From NCBI RefSeq assembly GCF_030269925.1, contig NC_085112.1, positions 3,597,501-3,661,500 of the forward strand: a stretch of 64,000 bases of DNA, in the 5' to 3' direction. This document shows, in pieces, positions 44,291 to 54,690 of the stretch. This DNA is from Bombyx mori. Its lineage: Eukaryota; Arthropoda; Insecta; Lepidoptera; Bombycidae. Below the pieces are notes generated by a model that was not told the origin of the DNA, made no database searches, and worked only from the letters and a program-made list of their open reading frames with translations. The number at the start of each line of letters is the position of its first letter. Position 1 is the first letter of the stretch. Position numbers and translations under genes: made by a program.

Positions 44291-44510
44291 CTATAGGCGG
44301 CAGTCATTGATTAATACTAGACAGACAATGAGCTACACATTATAAAAAACCAATAAACAAGTCAAGCAAATTTAAAGCAGAACTAACTATCTACCAAAGA
44401 ATCGTTAATTATGTTAGTTATAACACATAATGCGTTTTTTTTTAATAATGTTGAAACGGCATTGCATTTTTCAGAATCATTTTTATAGGCAGAGAATGTT
44501 AAAAAATGTG

Positions 44511-44707
44511 TTAAAAATTCTTATGAGTATGTTTGGAATTAATTTTAATAGGTTTATTCTCGAAAGTGATCATAGCCGCTGGACACCTCGATGATATTCT
44601 CTGGCTGCAAACCCACCAGGTTTTCGAACCATCGTCACGACGCTTGGAGAATCGATATCCATGGTATAGCAGATACAATTTGTTCTCGCTTTCGACGAAA
44701 CTCACTT
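44511..44707 (-). CDS. mod(mdg4): Alternative terminal FLYWCH exon 24 (class D, WW subgroup)
   Basis: The acceptor is AATCTTGCAG and the stop is TAA at 44511. The 65 residues carry FVESENKLYLLYHGYRFSK, then W31-W32-x-C34-x7-C42-x17-H60-x-H62 and the end KNF. With exons 25 and 26 it forms a subgroup marked by a doubled Trp, a K-L-Y/F first strand and about 0.9 kb spacing. Confidence 0.86.
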
Positions 44708-45395
44708 CTGCAAGATTTTGATTTCGTATAGGTTTAATTTAATAAAATGTTGTTCGTTGCTCTATGTAGGTGTCTTAGCTTACTTTTCAGATAGCAAAAT
44801 AAAATTGAAAGTCTGTTAATTTTTCATCCAGTTCAAACTTCGTTTTGCAATTTTATTTTGAATTTTATAATTTCCACATGTAATCTCTGCTTGAACGTTT
44901 GAATAAATCCTAAAACTACAGTATATTTTTATCAATCAATAACACAAAAAATACTTCTTAAGTTGTTTATTTGTTATTTTCTTTTTTTGGGAACTTAGGT
45001 GATATGCTTTCATGAAGAACTCGAGCAAATTCGATCGGTAATTTACAAGTCATCAAATAGGAATGTATCGTGTGTCAGAATAGAGCCATAATCTTATATT
45101 TTTGCAAACATAAATTAAGAAAATATAGTCCTCATTATCTAACTGGTGGTACGATAATATCGTATCAGCCATAATATACGTACTGGTGAATGCCTAACCC
45201 ATAAAAAAAATTAGGCTTTAAGAGTTTCACATTAATAGGAGCCTAATTTTGCGTATTCTTGTCAGCGTTATAAGTTGAAAGACGTCCGCTACTGGGCTGA
45301 AACCTATCCCAAGACTCGGCACAATGTTCAGCCCTAGCTTGCCAGCAACTTCAATTAAGTTTACTTAGTTACTCAATTTCATTAAAGTTTTTATT
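44708..45395. other. AT-rich spacer, nothing seen
   Basis: No gene or repeat recognised; a short stretch near 45270-45330 resembles the RTE-like LINE tail seen at 7021 but is too decayed to assign. Confidence 0.3.
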
Positions 45396-45595
45396 TCACT
45401 CAACAAAACTGTCGTGTGAATGATCGGCGGTTACTTTAAACAATACTCCAGCAACTGTGACCACCGACGCTTTGCATTTCTCCGCTTGTCTCTTGCAGCA
45501 TATCCACCATACTTTATCTCTGAGACTGTTATTCCTCCTGAATTTATGTCCTTGATACCAGAGGTACAGACGACCTGTACAATCTTCATACGATA
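45396..45595 (-). CDS. mod(mdg4): Alternative terminal FLYWCH exon 25 (class D, WW subgroup)
   Basis: The acceptor is CTTGTTTCTAG and the stop is TGA at 45396. The 66 residues carry TGRLYLWYQGHKFRRN, then W30-W31-x-C33-x7-C41-x17-H59-x-H61 and the end DSFVE. WWICCKR contains an extra Cys. Close to exons 24 and 26. Confidence 0.86.
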
Positions 45596-45834
45596 CTAGA
45601 AACAAGAATGAAAATGTATACATTTACTATTTCCAATATTTTAAGTGAAAACCTACGCAAGCGTCCCAATGAAACGATAAATGAACAGAGACCAAATGAT
45701 TAAAAGTGGTTCAAGCTATTGCTATCCAAAATCATTAATGAGGTTATACTTCGTGCGCATGTTACATACACATAGCTTTGACACATGTGATATGTTTAAG
45801 TGACTTTAACATGTAGCGTCGTAAGCATGAATTA

Positions 45835-46075
45835 ATAAATAATAACTGGGAACAAATCACGCACGGTCATCCGGCCCAAATTTTGGATTATCTGTGTACC
45901 AGAGACTGACAAACATACTTGTATATGTTCAAATATATGCATATATAGATAATAAACACCCAGACAAAGAGAAAACAAACATGTTCATCACATAATGTTT
46001 GTCCGATGTGGAAATCGAACTTACGACCCTCCGCGCAAGCCGCTAACTATTGCACCATTGAGTCAGACAATTACC
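45835..46075 (-). mobile_element. Second tRNA-derived SINE family, minus copy
   Basis: The left end has CACGCACGGTCATCCGGCCC and the right end a decayed tRNA-like head. Paralogous to 33815-34045. Confidence 0.65.
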
Positions 46076-46368
46076 TATTAAATATGTAAATTCCTTAAAA
46101 AAAAAATAACTGATTTGAACACCGCATCCTTTAAATAGAGTAAGTACAGTAACTTACTTTTGGGAAAAAAAAGATCATTTACTGTGGTTTATTTAGTTAT
46201 AATGAGATCAAGTTTTATTACAAACTACACTACAATATAATATGTGAAATCTTAAAATAAATACGAGAGAATCATGAACATTTCCCTATCATTCAAACTA
46301 CTCTGCCACTAAAGTAAATTACATCACAATATAATATATTTTATTACTGTTTTATTTAAAACGTAATC

Positions 46369-46559
46369 TTAATGTGAATGCCCCGGTCCCAATTTTAACA
46401 ATTTATTATTAAAAGTGGTAATGGAGGCCCGACAATTCTTCGAAGAGCGTTTCACACACACCCACCAAGCTTTGTAGTGCATTTCCTTGTTTTTCCTGAA
46501 CGCATATCCTTTATAAAAAAGTTTTCTTGCGCATATTTTGAAATTTATATCTTGTAAAT
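46369..46559 (-). CDS. mod(mdg4): Alternative terminal FLYWCH exon 26 (class D, WW subgroup)
   Basis: The acceptor is GTTTGCTGCAG and the stop is TAA at 46369. The 63 residues carry ARKLFYKGYAFRKN, then W32-W33-x-C35-x7-C43-x17-H61-x-H63, ending at HSH. YKAWWVCVKR aligns with exons 24 and 25. The short frame into the upstream intron has an ATG that is not the biological start. Confidence 0.85.
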
Positions 46560-46793
46560 CTGCAGCAAACAATTTAATGTTATGTTAAAATGGTTCACAG
46601 CAAACAGACCAATCAATATAATTTTGTAATTAGGTAAATTGTATTTTTCTTCTTCATTTCAAAAATAAATAAAAATAGTAAAAATTTATCGGTATAGTTT
46701 ATTATGGGCTAGGGTTTTTTTAAAGCATTCAGTGATTTCGATTGCAAATAATATTTACCTAATATGATTACTTTATCATATTTTTTTATTTAC

Positions 46794-47033
46794 ATATCGA
46801 GAGGTGAAAGGTTATTTGGTTTAAGCTAAGCATATTTGCAACTTTACAGGAGAGTCATTTAAAGTTTAAAATTTGTAAAAAATATCACAACAAAAAAACT
46901 TAATTGAAGTTCAATTGAAAACATAGAATTGTTGATGCTAATACCTGATAAAGCAAACCTTTAATTACGAAGATAAATGTGGCGTATTAAGCGAAATGTC
47001 GCTTAAACCAAATAGCATTCTACTCCTCGATAT
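46794..47033. mobile_element. TIR MITE, uninterrupted copy
   Basis: 240 bp with TIRs beginning ATATCGAG(G)(A)G and GGTTTAAGC/GCTTAAACC at both ends. It is the shortest member of the family seen at 1609-2030 and 62935-63456, and shows what the element looks like without nested insertions. Confidence 0.7.
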
Positions 47034-47201
47034 TATTATGATTTTTGTTATTCTTATAGAGATACGATAATACTTAAGAGGAACAAACACTAGCTTTTCT
47101 CAAAAGTCACAAAACTATACGAAATGAAATCAGCCAATCGAGCTTATAAACACAAACATCAAAGCTTTTCACGTATACTAGTCCGATTTTGAGTGAATCA
47201 T

Positions 47202-47398
47202 TTAATGATTATGAACATTTTCAATTTTAATGATCTCATTATCCCACGTAAGGACTTTGACCTTGCATCCCTTCGGAGTAGTTTGGTTACAGGCCCATCT
47301 GATCTTCGATCCCTGTACACTCTTACAATTGTATTTGTGTTCGCCAATTATCAGGAGCGGCTTCCCTCTTTTGGTTTGAATTATTGTTGGCTGTTTAT
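47202..47398 (-). CDS. mod(mdg4): Alternative terminal FLYWCH exon 27 (class D)
   Basis: The acceptor is TATTTTTGCAG and the stop is TAA at 47202. It has no upstream in-frame ATG. The 65 residues carry QTKRGKPLLIIGEHKYN, then W35-x-C37-x7-C45-x17-H63-x-H65, ending at HNH. KRGKPLLI resembles the class E start, so it bridges classes D and E. The plus-strand frame over it is its complement. Confidence 0.86.
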
Positions 47399-47537
47399 CT
47401 GCAAAAATAACCTTCTCGTGTATTTTTCATGAGTTTGAAATACCTATTGAATTTGGAAAAACTTTCTTTGGATATTTTTGTGGGTGAAAAAAAACGGGAC
47501 CCCATAAGGGGGCACCCTAACAATGTGGGACGAATGA

Positions 47538-47800
47538 GTTTTTTTTTATGATTGAAAGATTACTGGTGGCCCGAAGGCCTTTCCAGTTTCACCAGGACAG
47601 GTGGGCGAGCAAAGGCTCAGCCAGGAGGGGTGGGATTTGCTAACAACTGCCCGAGCGCCTCTGAAGGAGACCTAACAACTCAAGAGCAATTGCTTCGCGA
47701 ATGAATCTACTACCGGATCGCAATCGCGACCCGCTGAGAAGATCTGGCGAGAAACTCAGAAGGCTGATGCATGGGTTAGTGATGCATGGGTTAGGGAACA
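47538..47800 (-). mobile_element. Poly(A) retroelement fragment (GATCCGGCGAG family)
   Basis: Starts with a T-run and TATGATTGAAAGATTACTGG, matching 2758-3114. A 15-bp unit, GATGCATGGGTTAGT, is tandemly doubled at its right end (about 47764-47795). It inserted just next to a broken FLYWCH exon. Confidence 0.65.
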
Positions 47801-47870
47801 CTTATTATGAGCACTCCTATATCAGTCCGGTTAAGCCGACTATCTTGCCATAGCAGAGGAATCCAGGATT

Positions 47871-48019
47871 ATGATTGTGTTCTTTCCTGAGAAAGACAAT
47901 CTTTTTGTTACATTTAAGGGACATCGAAGTTTTTGTTTCTTGCACTGCCATCGTACTCTGTCGTTCAAATCCATAACGCTGCCCGAACGAATATTGAATT
48001 TGTGAAGGCTTAACTTCAT
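47871..48019 (-). pseudogene. Broken FLYWCH exon
   Basis: The minus strand reads LHKFNIRSGSVMD, RVRWQCKKQKLRCPL and, after a frameshift, KEHNHNPG, so first aromatic, W-x-C, second Cys and H-x-H are all recognisable but not in one frame. In-frame stops precede the start, and the nearest CAG leads straight into a stop. The region between exons 27 and 28 therefore holds one dead member. Confidence 0.65.
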
Positions 48020-48603
48020 TGCGAACTTTTAAAATTTTATCTTATTACTGATAAAATGTACAATTTAAATACACCTGTAAAACATAAAACTATCAAATGT
48101 TTTATTACATTTACATTTATATGTATAAAAAGACATAGCCTTAGTATGGCATAGTTGAATTATTATTTTTCAAATTAAAAGTATATCAACGGCAGCATTT
48201 CGTTTGAAGAAACTTTATGGCATAAAATAATTTAAGCAACAACTAATGCAACAAAGAACAACATGTATTCTGTAAGAAATTCACTCACATACAGTGTTGT
48301 CTATTTACTTCGTAACTTCGTTTTTTCACAGTTCCATCAAGGACTTGTTATTTCGTTTGACTTGACAAGTCCTTGATATAACTTTGGATCGTTTAAATTC
48401 TAGCAACAAATATATAACGGTTTATTTCAAACTGTCATTGTTATCTCCATTATCGACACTATTGTCCGATTCTTACAATTTAATCATATAGTACGTGCAA
48501 TTTTGTATTTTTCAGAATTTGAAACTAAATTTTAGTGTTTATGTTTATACTAATAAAATTTGAACCAAAAAAGTCCAAGTAATAAAGCACCAATAGGTAA
48601 ACC

Positions 48604-48727
48604 CGTGGCACCTATACAACCTATAGCTCGTTGCAATGCACATATAAAGGTATACCTGAAGGCGTGGCACCTATACAACCTATAGCACGTTTGCAATGCA
48701 CAATTATGAAGGTATACCTGAAGGCGG
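48604..48727. repeat. Tandem duplication, ~60-bp unit
   Basis: GTGGCACCTATACAACCTAT through GGTATACCTGAAGGCG occurs twice in a row with small indels. The following segment to about 48845, with an AAGAAGAAG run, looks like the end of an RTE-like LINE. Confidence 0.6.
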
Positions 48728-48845
48728 GTTGATGTCAGGTAAGTGGCCAGACGTAAAACTTCAAAGGACAAATCCTTTTGCAGCCTGATAAGAAGACATG
48801 TGACGAACCCACATAATGTAGGATCACGGCAAGAAGAAGAAGGTT

Positions 48846-49427
48846 AGGTTGTTTTCATTTTATTTGCTGTACAGATATTTTCCTCAATCCGCACATTATG
48901 TAGACTCGTTCATTCTCTGGTCATTTTTTTTATCCAGCAAACTTCCTTAAAATAAATAACAATATAAACCATTTTACAGTAATTTTATTTTCTTTTAGAA
49001 CACCATAATTGATTAATAATAACAATAACTCCATACTTTAATACTACTCCATATAAGTATACTCCATACATACTCCAAATAAATACTAAGGATAATTTTA
49101 AAAGCATTACAATGTTACACACAATTTTGAAAGATTGTTTGTTTTTAATAAAAAAAATTATGACTTTAGTCTTCTATAAAACCTTTTATAATAGCAAATT
49201 AAGGATAAGGTAGCCGAAATTACAGATCACTAGATGAAAATGGGGTTCCGTCATTTATAGTAATGCTAAGAACTAGCCTAAGCTGCCTGTGGGTTGTTTT
49301 CTATCTTAGCTAAAGAAATAACAGGAGTCAATCCTGAAGCAGGCAACTTTTTTGGAAGTTACTGATACTTTACAGCTTACGTATTTCGTATTATTACATC
49401 TATTCTATTTCTTTTTTTTTATAAAAT
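48846..49427. other. AT-rich spacer, nothing seen
   Basis: No gene or repeat recognised. Confidence 0.3.
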
Positions 49428-49722
49428 ACTAGCTGACCCGGCAGACTTCGTAGTGCCTCAATCGATAAATAAAAGACCTAAACTTTTATATAGAATAAAC
49501 TTAAAACAAACAAAAGGAATTCGTCCGACGGGGGACACGTCAAAGGGAAAACAAAATTGTTATTTTTATTTAATTCCGAGAATTTTCATATTTTTATACC
49601 TTTTAAACCTTCTCTGGACTTCCACAAATAATTCAAGACCAAAATTAGACAAATCGGTCAAGCCGTTTTCATGTTATGTCGTGACAACGGAAAACGGGTT
49701 TCATTTTTATATATATAGATTA
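49428..49722 (-). mobile_element. Helitron-like non-autonomous element, minus
   Basis: On the minus strand it begins CTATATATATAAAAATGAAA and ends with the complement of ACTAGCTGACCCGGCAGAC, the same 5' and 3' terminal style as 10407-10985. About 295 bp, non-coding. Confidence 0.6.
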
Positions 49723-50339
49723 TAAATGACGGTAGTTAGCACAATATTCGTCATCATATAAGAATAACACCTTAGTCGATCGTAACCTTGGAATCTATAT
49801 TATATATAAAGTATTCGAAGCATCAAAAATGATACAGTCTAAAAGAAGTTTTAATTAAGTTTCCTTAAAGTCGTCAGTGACAAATCAAACAACCGAGAGA
49901 TAAGGCCATTAAAGTATTTCTATTATGTCTAAAACTACCCAAAACCCTGGAAATACCAACACTAAAATTTTGTTAGAATTTAAGCAGACCAAGCATCTTA
50001 TTATTATAAGTAATTTCATTATTTTTTTTCATTTATTTCACTAATTTTACTTTACTACCTTACTTGAAGAAACCGATAGTCGGTTCTTGAAGTTGGTAAA
50101 ACATTAAAACATGTATCCTACATAATATTTAAAAAAAAAATTTTTTTTAATTAGCTTAGCTTAAATAATTTTGTTGAATTAAAATAATAAATTTTATTAA
50201 CTTACACGAGCTAGAGATTTAAAATACTGCACAAAAAACTTCAACTTATACGTTTTTGATATTAAATAATAGAACCGTGGTATCCAATCTCAGATGTACA
50301 ATGTGGATGCCGCGCGCCGTGAGAAATGAATCGAATCCT
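49723..50339. other. AT-rich spacer, nothing seen
   Basis: No gene or repeat recognised. Confidence 0.3.
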
Positions 50340-50610
50340 CGAGCCGGACGTACTACCTGGAGCCACTGCGGTCATCTACAGTGCGTTTCCAGAGGTCTTT
50401 TTTGCCACGTACCATCCGGCTATGGAATGAGCTCCCCTCCACGGAGTTTCCTGAGCGCTATGACATGTCCTTCTTCAAACGAAGCTTGGAGAGTATTAAG
50501 CGGTAGACAGCGGCTTGGCTCTGCCCCTGGCATTGCTGAAGTCCATGGGCGACGGTAACCACTCACCATCAGGTGGGCCGTGTACTCGTCTGCCTACAAG
50601 GCAATAACAA
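50340..50610 (+). pseudogene. LINE reverse-transcriptase tail and 3' UTR (jockey/CR1-like)
   Basis: In one frame the plus strand reads FLPRTIRLWNELPSTEFPER, then FFKRSLESIKR and a stop. A 3' UTR containing GGCTTGGCTCTGCCCCTGGC and TCTGCCTACAAGGCAATAAC follows. This links the non-coding fragments at 1832, 15575 and 22185 to a specific LINE family. It ends about 36 bp from the stop codon of FLYWCH exon 28. Confidence 0.75.
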
Positions 50611-50645
50611 AAAAAATCATCCTCACAACACGCGCTCCCAACTAT

Positions 50646-50842
50646 TTAATGATTGTGACTGTTCCTCGTCTTGACGATGTCATTGTTAATAGTGGTCACC
50701 ATAGCCCGACAACCAGAGCCCAGTTTGTTACAAATCCAATTCATCTTAAGCGAGTTCTTTGTCCGGGACGAGCACTTGTTGTATCGGTTGTTGCCATAAT
50801 CCATCACTATATTTCCGTATCTCGACTGCCTGAATATTGGAC
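50646..50842 (-). CDS. mod(mdg4): Alternative terminal FLYWCH exon 28 (class E)
   Basis: The acceptor is TGATCAATTTACAG and the stop is TAA at 50646. It has no upstream in-frame ATG. The 65 residues carry PIFRQSRYGNIVMDYGNNRYN, W36-x-C38-x6-C45-x17-H63-x-H65, ending at HNH. It opens class E, whose members share S-R-x-G-x-P-V-L or a variant and N-N-(K/R)-S. An inserted LINE tail lies about 36 bp past the stop. Confidence 0.86.
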
Positions 50843-51423
50843 CTGTAAATTGATCATTAATTTAGTACTGTCCTAAAAAGTTGCACCAGTTCAACCCTAA
50901 ATTTTAATGCTAACATGCGGCACATATGGTGAGACTAGTTTTAAAAGATCTGTATTTTTGCTACTCAAAAGAGGTTTTCTCGTGGAAGAATAACATGCCA
51001 GCGATCAATCCAATGCACGAAAAAATAAGAAGACAAATTGACGCCAAGACATTTTTTAATATTTTTAATAACAATTATTCGAAATTAAGATCGGAAAATG
51101 TTAACAAACAGCGTGAAAATTTTACAACTTTTACAAAAATAATTTTAGTAGTTTTCAAATAATTAAACTTTTCCTTTGGATCCGTCACAACGAATCGAAC
51201 AGACATGATTTTAGCATTTGAATCTCGGCCGGGGTTTTACAATAATACGATGTTCATTGCGTTACCATTAAAGTACATACCGTGATTTGAGTGTACACGC
51301 GTAAATTACCGAAACTCTTCACGCGATACCGCGTCTCAGTTACACAATATTCATACAAAAGGTAAAATCACGTAAATTCCAGTCTCAACATTATTTAATG
51401 CAAAAATAAATAAAGGTGAAGAA
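50843..51423. other. AT-rich spacer, nothing seen
   Basis: A 78-codon plus-strand frame has no recognisable domain. Confidence 0.3.
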
Positions 51424-51614
51424 TCAATGAATATGCAAGTTTTTCTCTTTGACTATAACATCGTCGATAGTGATGATAGTGGCCCTACAACCCGAGCTAT
51501 ACCGTGAACAAACCCAAAGCGATCTTGGCCCGTTACTCCTATTATTCCGGTTGTACCGATATCTGCCCATCTCTAGCACCGGCTTACCGTAACGGGATGT
51601 AGTGAACGTCGGTG
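51424..51614 (-). CDS. mod(mdg4): Alternative terminal FLYWCH exon 29 (class E)
   Basis: The acceptor is CGAATTTTAG (TAG) and the stop is TGA at 51424. It has no upstream in-frame ATG. The 63 residues carry FTTSRYGKPVLEMGRYRYNRN, W34-x-C36-x6-C43-x17-H61-x-H63, ending HIH. It is the clearest class E type sequence, close to exons 28 and 31. Confidence 0.87.
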
Positions 51615-52366
51615 CTAAAATTCGATAAAAAAAAATCAGTTTAACGGCTAACTATTCCTATTAAACTCTTCTCAATCAAGAAAAGAAAATTCATTTACAA
51701 AATCAGTACAAAGTAATTCAACAAATAATCAAATCAATGTTTCATGTGATTATTCAGATATTTTGAATGATTATTGACTTGTAATAATAAAAAACCAATA
51801 AGCGTGTGTGTTTTCAATGTAATATAAACTAAACATGATACAAAACCAATTACTATCGTTGTAATATTTAGTATATTTTATGGATCCTTTGTTAAATTAT
51901 TTACACAGTCATCATCAAAACTTACAATCATGTGAAGATAATCAATCAATAGTTTTTCAGTTAAAACTAATTCCACACATACTATATCTATATATGTACA
52001 AAATATAAACCGAAAAAATGCCAATTAGAGGTATTGAAAAACAAATTTACAAATGACAAAGCTATAAATTATATGACCAAAGTAATATTCAAATCACAAA
52101 AAAAGGATGCACATTACGGTATATGTCGTTACTACTAGATATTCCCACTGCGTCACCAAATCCATCTCTCCCTCATACTCATCTCTAAAATATTAGTCTC
52201 TTCGTTTTTAAATTTTAATGTATTAGTGTGTTTTTCGTTTAATCATCCAAGGCCCATGCAAAACTACAGTTACAATTTAATGGATGCAGTTTTAAAGCGC
52301 ACGGTTAGACATTTTAAAATCTATTTTATCTCGCTACAGTAAAATTAATATAACATAATGCGAAAA
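51615..52366. other. AT-rich spacer, nothing seen
   Basis: No gene or repeat recognised. Confidence 0.3.
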
Positions 52367-52557
52367 CTAATGATTATGTTCGTTTCTCACTTGAATAATA
52401 ACGTCATCATAAGTAATTACAGACGCTCGACAGTGATATCTGTTCTTATAGCAGAACCAAGTGGCCTTGGATCCGTGACTGCGGTTGTTTTTGTAGTAAC
52501 GATGATTACCTATTAGCATTAAAGGATGCCCAAATTTGGTATTTGTTATGAAAACAT
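52367..52557 (-). CDS. mod(mdg4): Alternative terminal FLYWCH exon 30 (class E)
   Basis: The acceptor is ATTATTTTCAG and the stop is TAG at 52367. The 63 residues carry TKFGHPLMLIGNHRYYKNN, W34-x-C36-x6-C43-x17-H61-x-H63, ending at HNH. The KNNRSHGSKATWFC block matches exons 31 and 32. A TA run lies just upstream at about 52601-52618. Confidence 0.88.
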
Positions 52558-53569
52558 CTGAAAATAATGTACATTTTATATCGGAATGGAAACACATAAA
52601 TATATATATATATATATTTAGATGTAGGCGTATATTTAATGGGATTTTTGTTTACATTCGATCTTTATTATTTGTTTAATTCAAGGCTAAAGGCTAGGAA
52701 CATTCTAACGTAACAGGTAATATTTCAATCATGTAACCTGCTTCAGATAAGCAAAGAAACACATCAGTAGATTCTAGTTTCAATGTAGCAGACCCAATAA
52801 ACGGAGTATAAAAAAGAAAAAAAGTGTTTAAAATCACTTTTAATGTTTAATCTCGCGTTTACTTCACATATTTTTGTTTATGGTAGATGTTTTTGAAGCA
52901 TACACTATAACCACAGGTTTTTTCCGAATACATACATAGACAGTACATTTTTAAAGTTATCAATACGCCTACCGAATAATTTATCTTCTGAGATTTTCAG
53001 GACTCAAAGGTAAATGTAAGAACTATGATTTTATTTCCCAGCCCCAACAGTACCATGCGATGCGGTTTCCTTATAAGAGATCTCAGTTGCGGCGCCACGC
53101 TTCACTACGATCCTACTTTTATGAATTTACAAGCTGTCATTACGCAGAACGCTAATTAAAAATCACATTAAATCCGCAGCATTGATATTTTTAAGGAACG
53201 TTTTGGTGATATTATTCGTGTATATATGAAATCTGCGCTTTGTTGAAACTATTCACACGCCACCGATTTTATGTTGTTGGACCAGAAACATATCCTGAAG
53301 TGTCATCAGTACCCGTACGAGGTTTTAACTCAAATAAATTAATTGAAGGGCACGATTGCTACTATCACAATACAATTCAGAATTCAGCTCCGTGGAGAAA
53401 GAGATGGTGGCTTTTTCATTGTGATATCTATAAGTTCCAGTTACTACTTAACCGCCTACAGCCTCAAAACTTCAAGACTTGAATAGCGGTAACTTGTAAA
53501 CCTCCTGCTCATCTAGGAGAAACTAACAACACCCACACATTCGATCAAAAATGAATTATAAAGTTTCAA
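52558..53569. other. AT-rich spacer, no gene recognised
   Basis: An 80-codon plus-strand frame at 53240-53482 has no recognisable domain. Confidence 0.35.
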
Positions 53570-53784
53570 TCATGATTTGTTCAATATCACCGGTTGATGT
53601 GAATGATCGTGGTTGATCGCAACAATAACATCGTTACATATAACAAGGGAAGATTTACATCCTTTGGTTCGTTTACTACAAAACCACGTCGCTCTCGGAC
53701 CCTTACTCCGATTATTTCGATGATACCTGTTACCGTCGACTATCAGGACACGCCCACCGCAACGTGATACCGAGAAAACTGGAC
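53570..53784 (-). CDS. mod(mdg4): Alternative terminal FLYWCH exon 31 (class E, with tail)
   Basis: The acceptor is TATAATTTTCAG and the stop is TGA at 53570. It has no upstream in-frame ATG. The 71 residues carry SRCGGRVLIVDGNRYHRNN, W34-x-C36-x6-C43-x17-H61-x-H63, then QPVILNKS. It is the only class E member with a tail after the histidines longer than one residue, suggesting stop loss. Confidence 0.86.
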
Positions 53785-53881
53785 CTGAAAATTATATTAT
53801 TTTAGCCTGATACTATTAAATGTTAGATCGTCTAATAATAGGAAAATTCGCAGTTTCGCTACCCAGTCGAAGATCTAGAGA

Positions 53882-54140
53882 AGCCTTTCCCAAAGTGGGC
53901 GAAAACGCCCCCTTGTGGGCGCTGCAGGCCTAAAGGGGGGCGGTAAGAGACCCAGAAAAAAATAGAGGCATAGTGTAGATAGAGGCTTGGGTGGCGATTT
54001 GTAATTTCTTCTAGGAGGACTCTTAGACCCTGACTGAGCTCTCGCTATGGTAGTTTTTAAGTAGGTGAAAAAATGGGGGCGCTAATAAATATTTTATTCT
54101 CAAAGTGGGCAGTAGACAAATTAAGTTTGGGATCCCCTGT
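53882..54140. mobile_element. hAT-like MITE
   Basis: An imperfect 8-bp duplication (TCTAGAGA / TCTAGAGG) flanks a 259-bp non-coding element. Its ends contain CTTTCCCAAAGTGGGCG and, inverted, AAGTTTGGGATCCCCTGT. The 8-bp duplication and CCCAAA-type ends fit hAT. Confidence 0.6.
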
Positions 54141-54387
54141 TCTAGAGGAATAACCCAGACAAAATGACATATTGGGCTAAACTAAATGAGCAACTACATG
54201 GTTTCTGGACTATGACGAGTAAAAGTAGAAAAATGTGAGTGCAGAGTTCTTTAGTCAAATAGGGTGTATAGTATGGAAGAGCGACAGAGAGTGTTAACGA
54301 AAATATAATAATTGATTATTGAAGTAGAAAGAAAGACGACTCTGTTACTACTGTGGTGATGATGATGGGAACTCATTGCACGCTTTT

Positions 54388-54690
54388 GTTCACGAATGAC
54401 TTCCACGGTGATGGAATAACATCGTGTAATAAAAATCAAACCCACAAAATTATAATTTGCGTAATTACTGGTGGTAGGACGTCTTGTGAGTCCGCACGCG
54501 TGGGAACCACCACCCTGCCTATTTTTGGCGTGAAGCAGTAATGCGTTTCGGTTTGATGGGTGGGGCGGACGTTGTACTATAAAAACTGAGACCTTAGAAC
54601 ACATATCTCAAGCTAGGTGGCGGAATTTACGTTGTAGATGTCTATGGGCTCCGGTGACCACTTAACATCGGGTATCAGCCTCAGAAATAA
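54388..54690 (+). mobile_element. Bm1-like SINE, headless fragment
   Basis: Plus orientation. It retains the segment after the head (GACTTCCACGGTGATGGAAT) and the body with GGTTTGATGGGTGGGGCGG, and ends in AATAAAAAAAATAAAAAAAC. Confidence 0.75.

Noticed and set aside
50256..50558. 100-codon plus-strand frame
   Set aside because: It is out of frame with the LINE reverse-transcriptase tail that the same bases encode.
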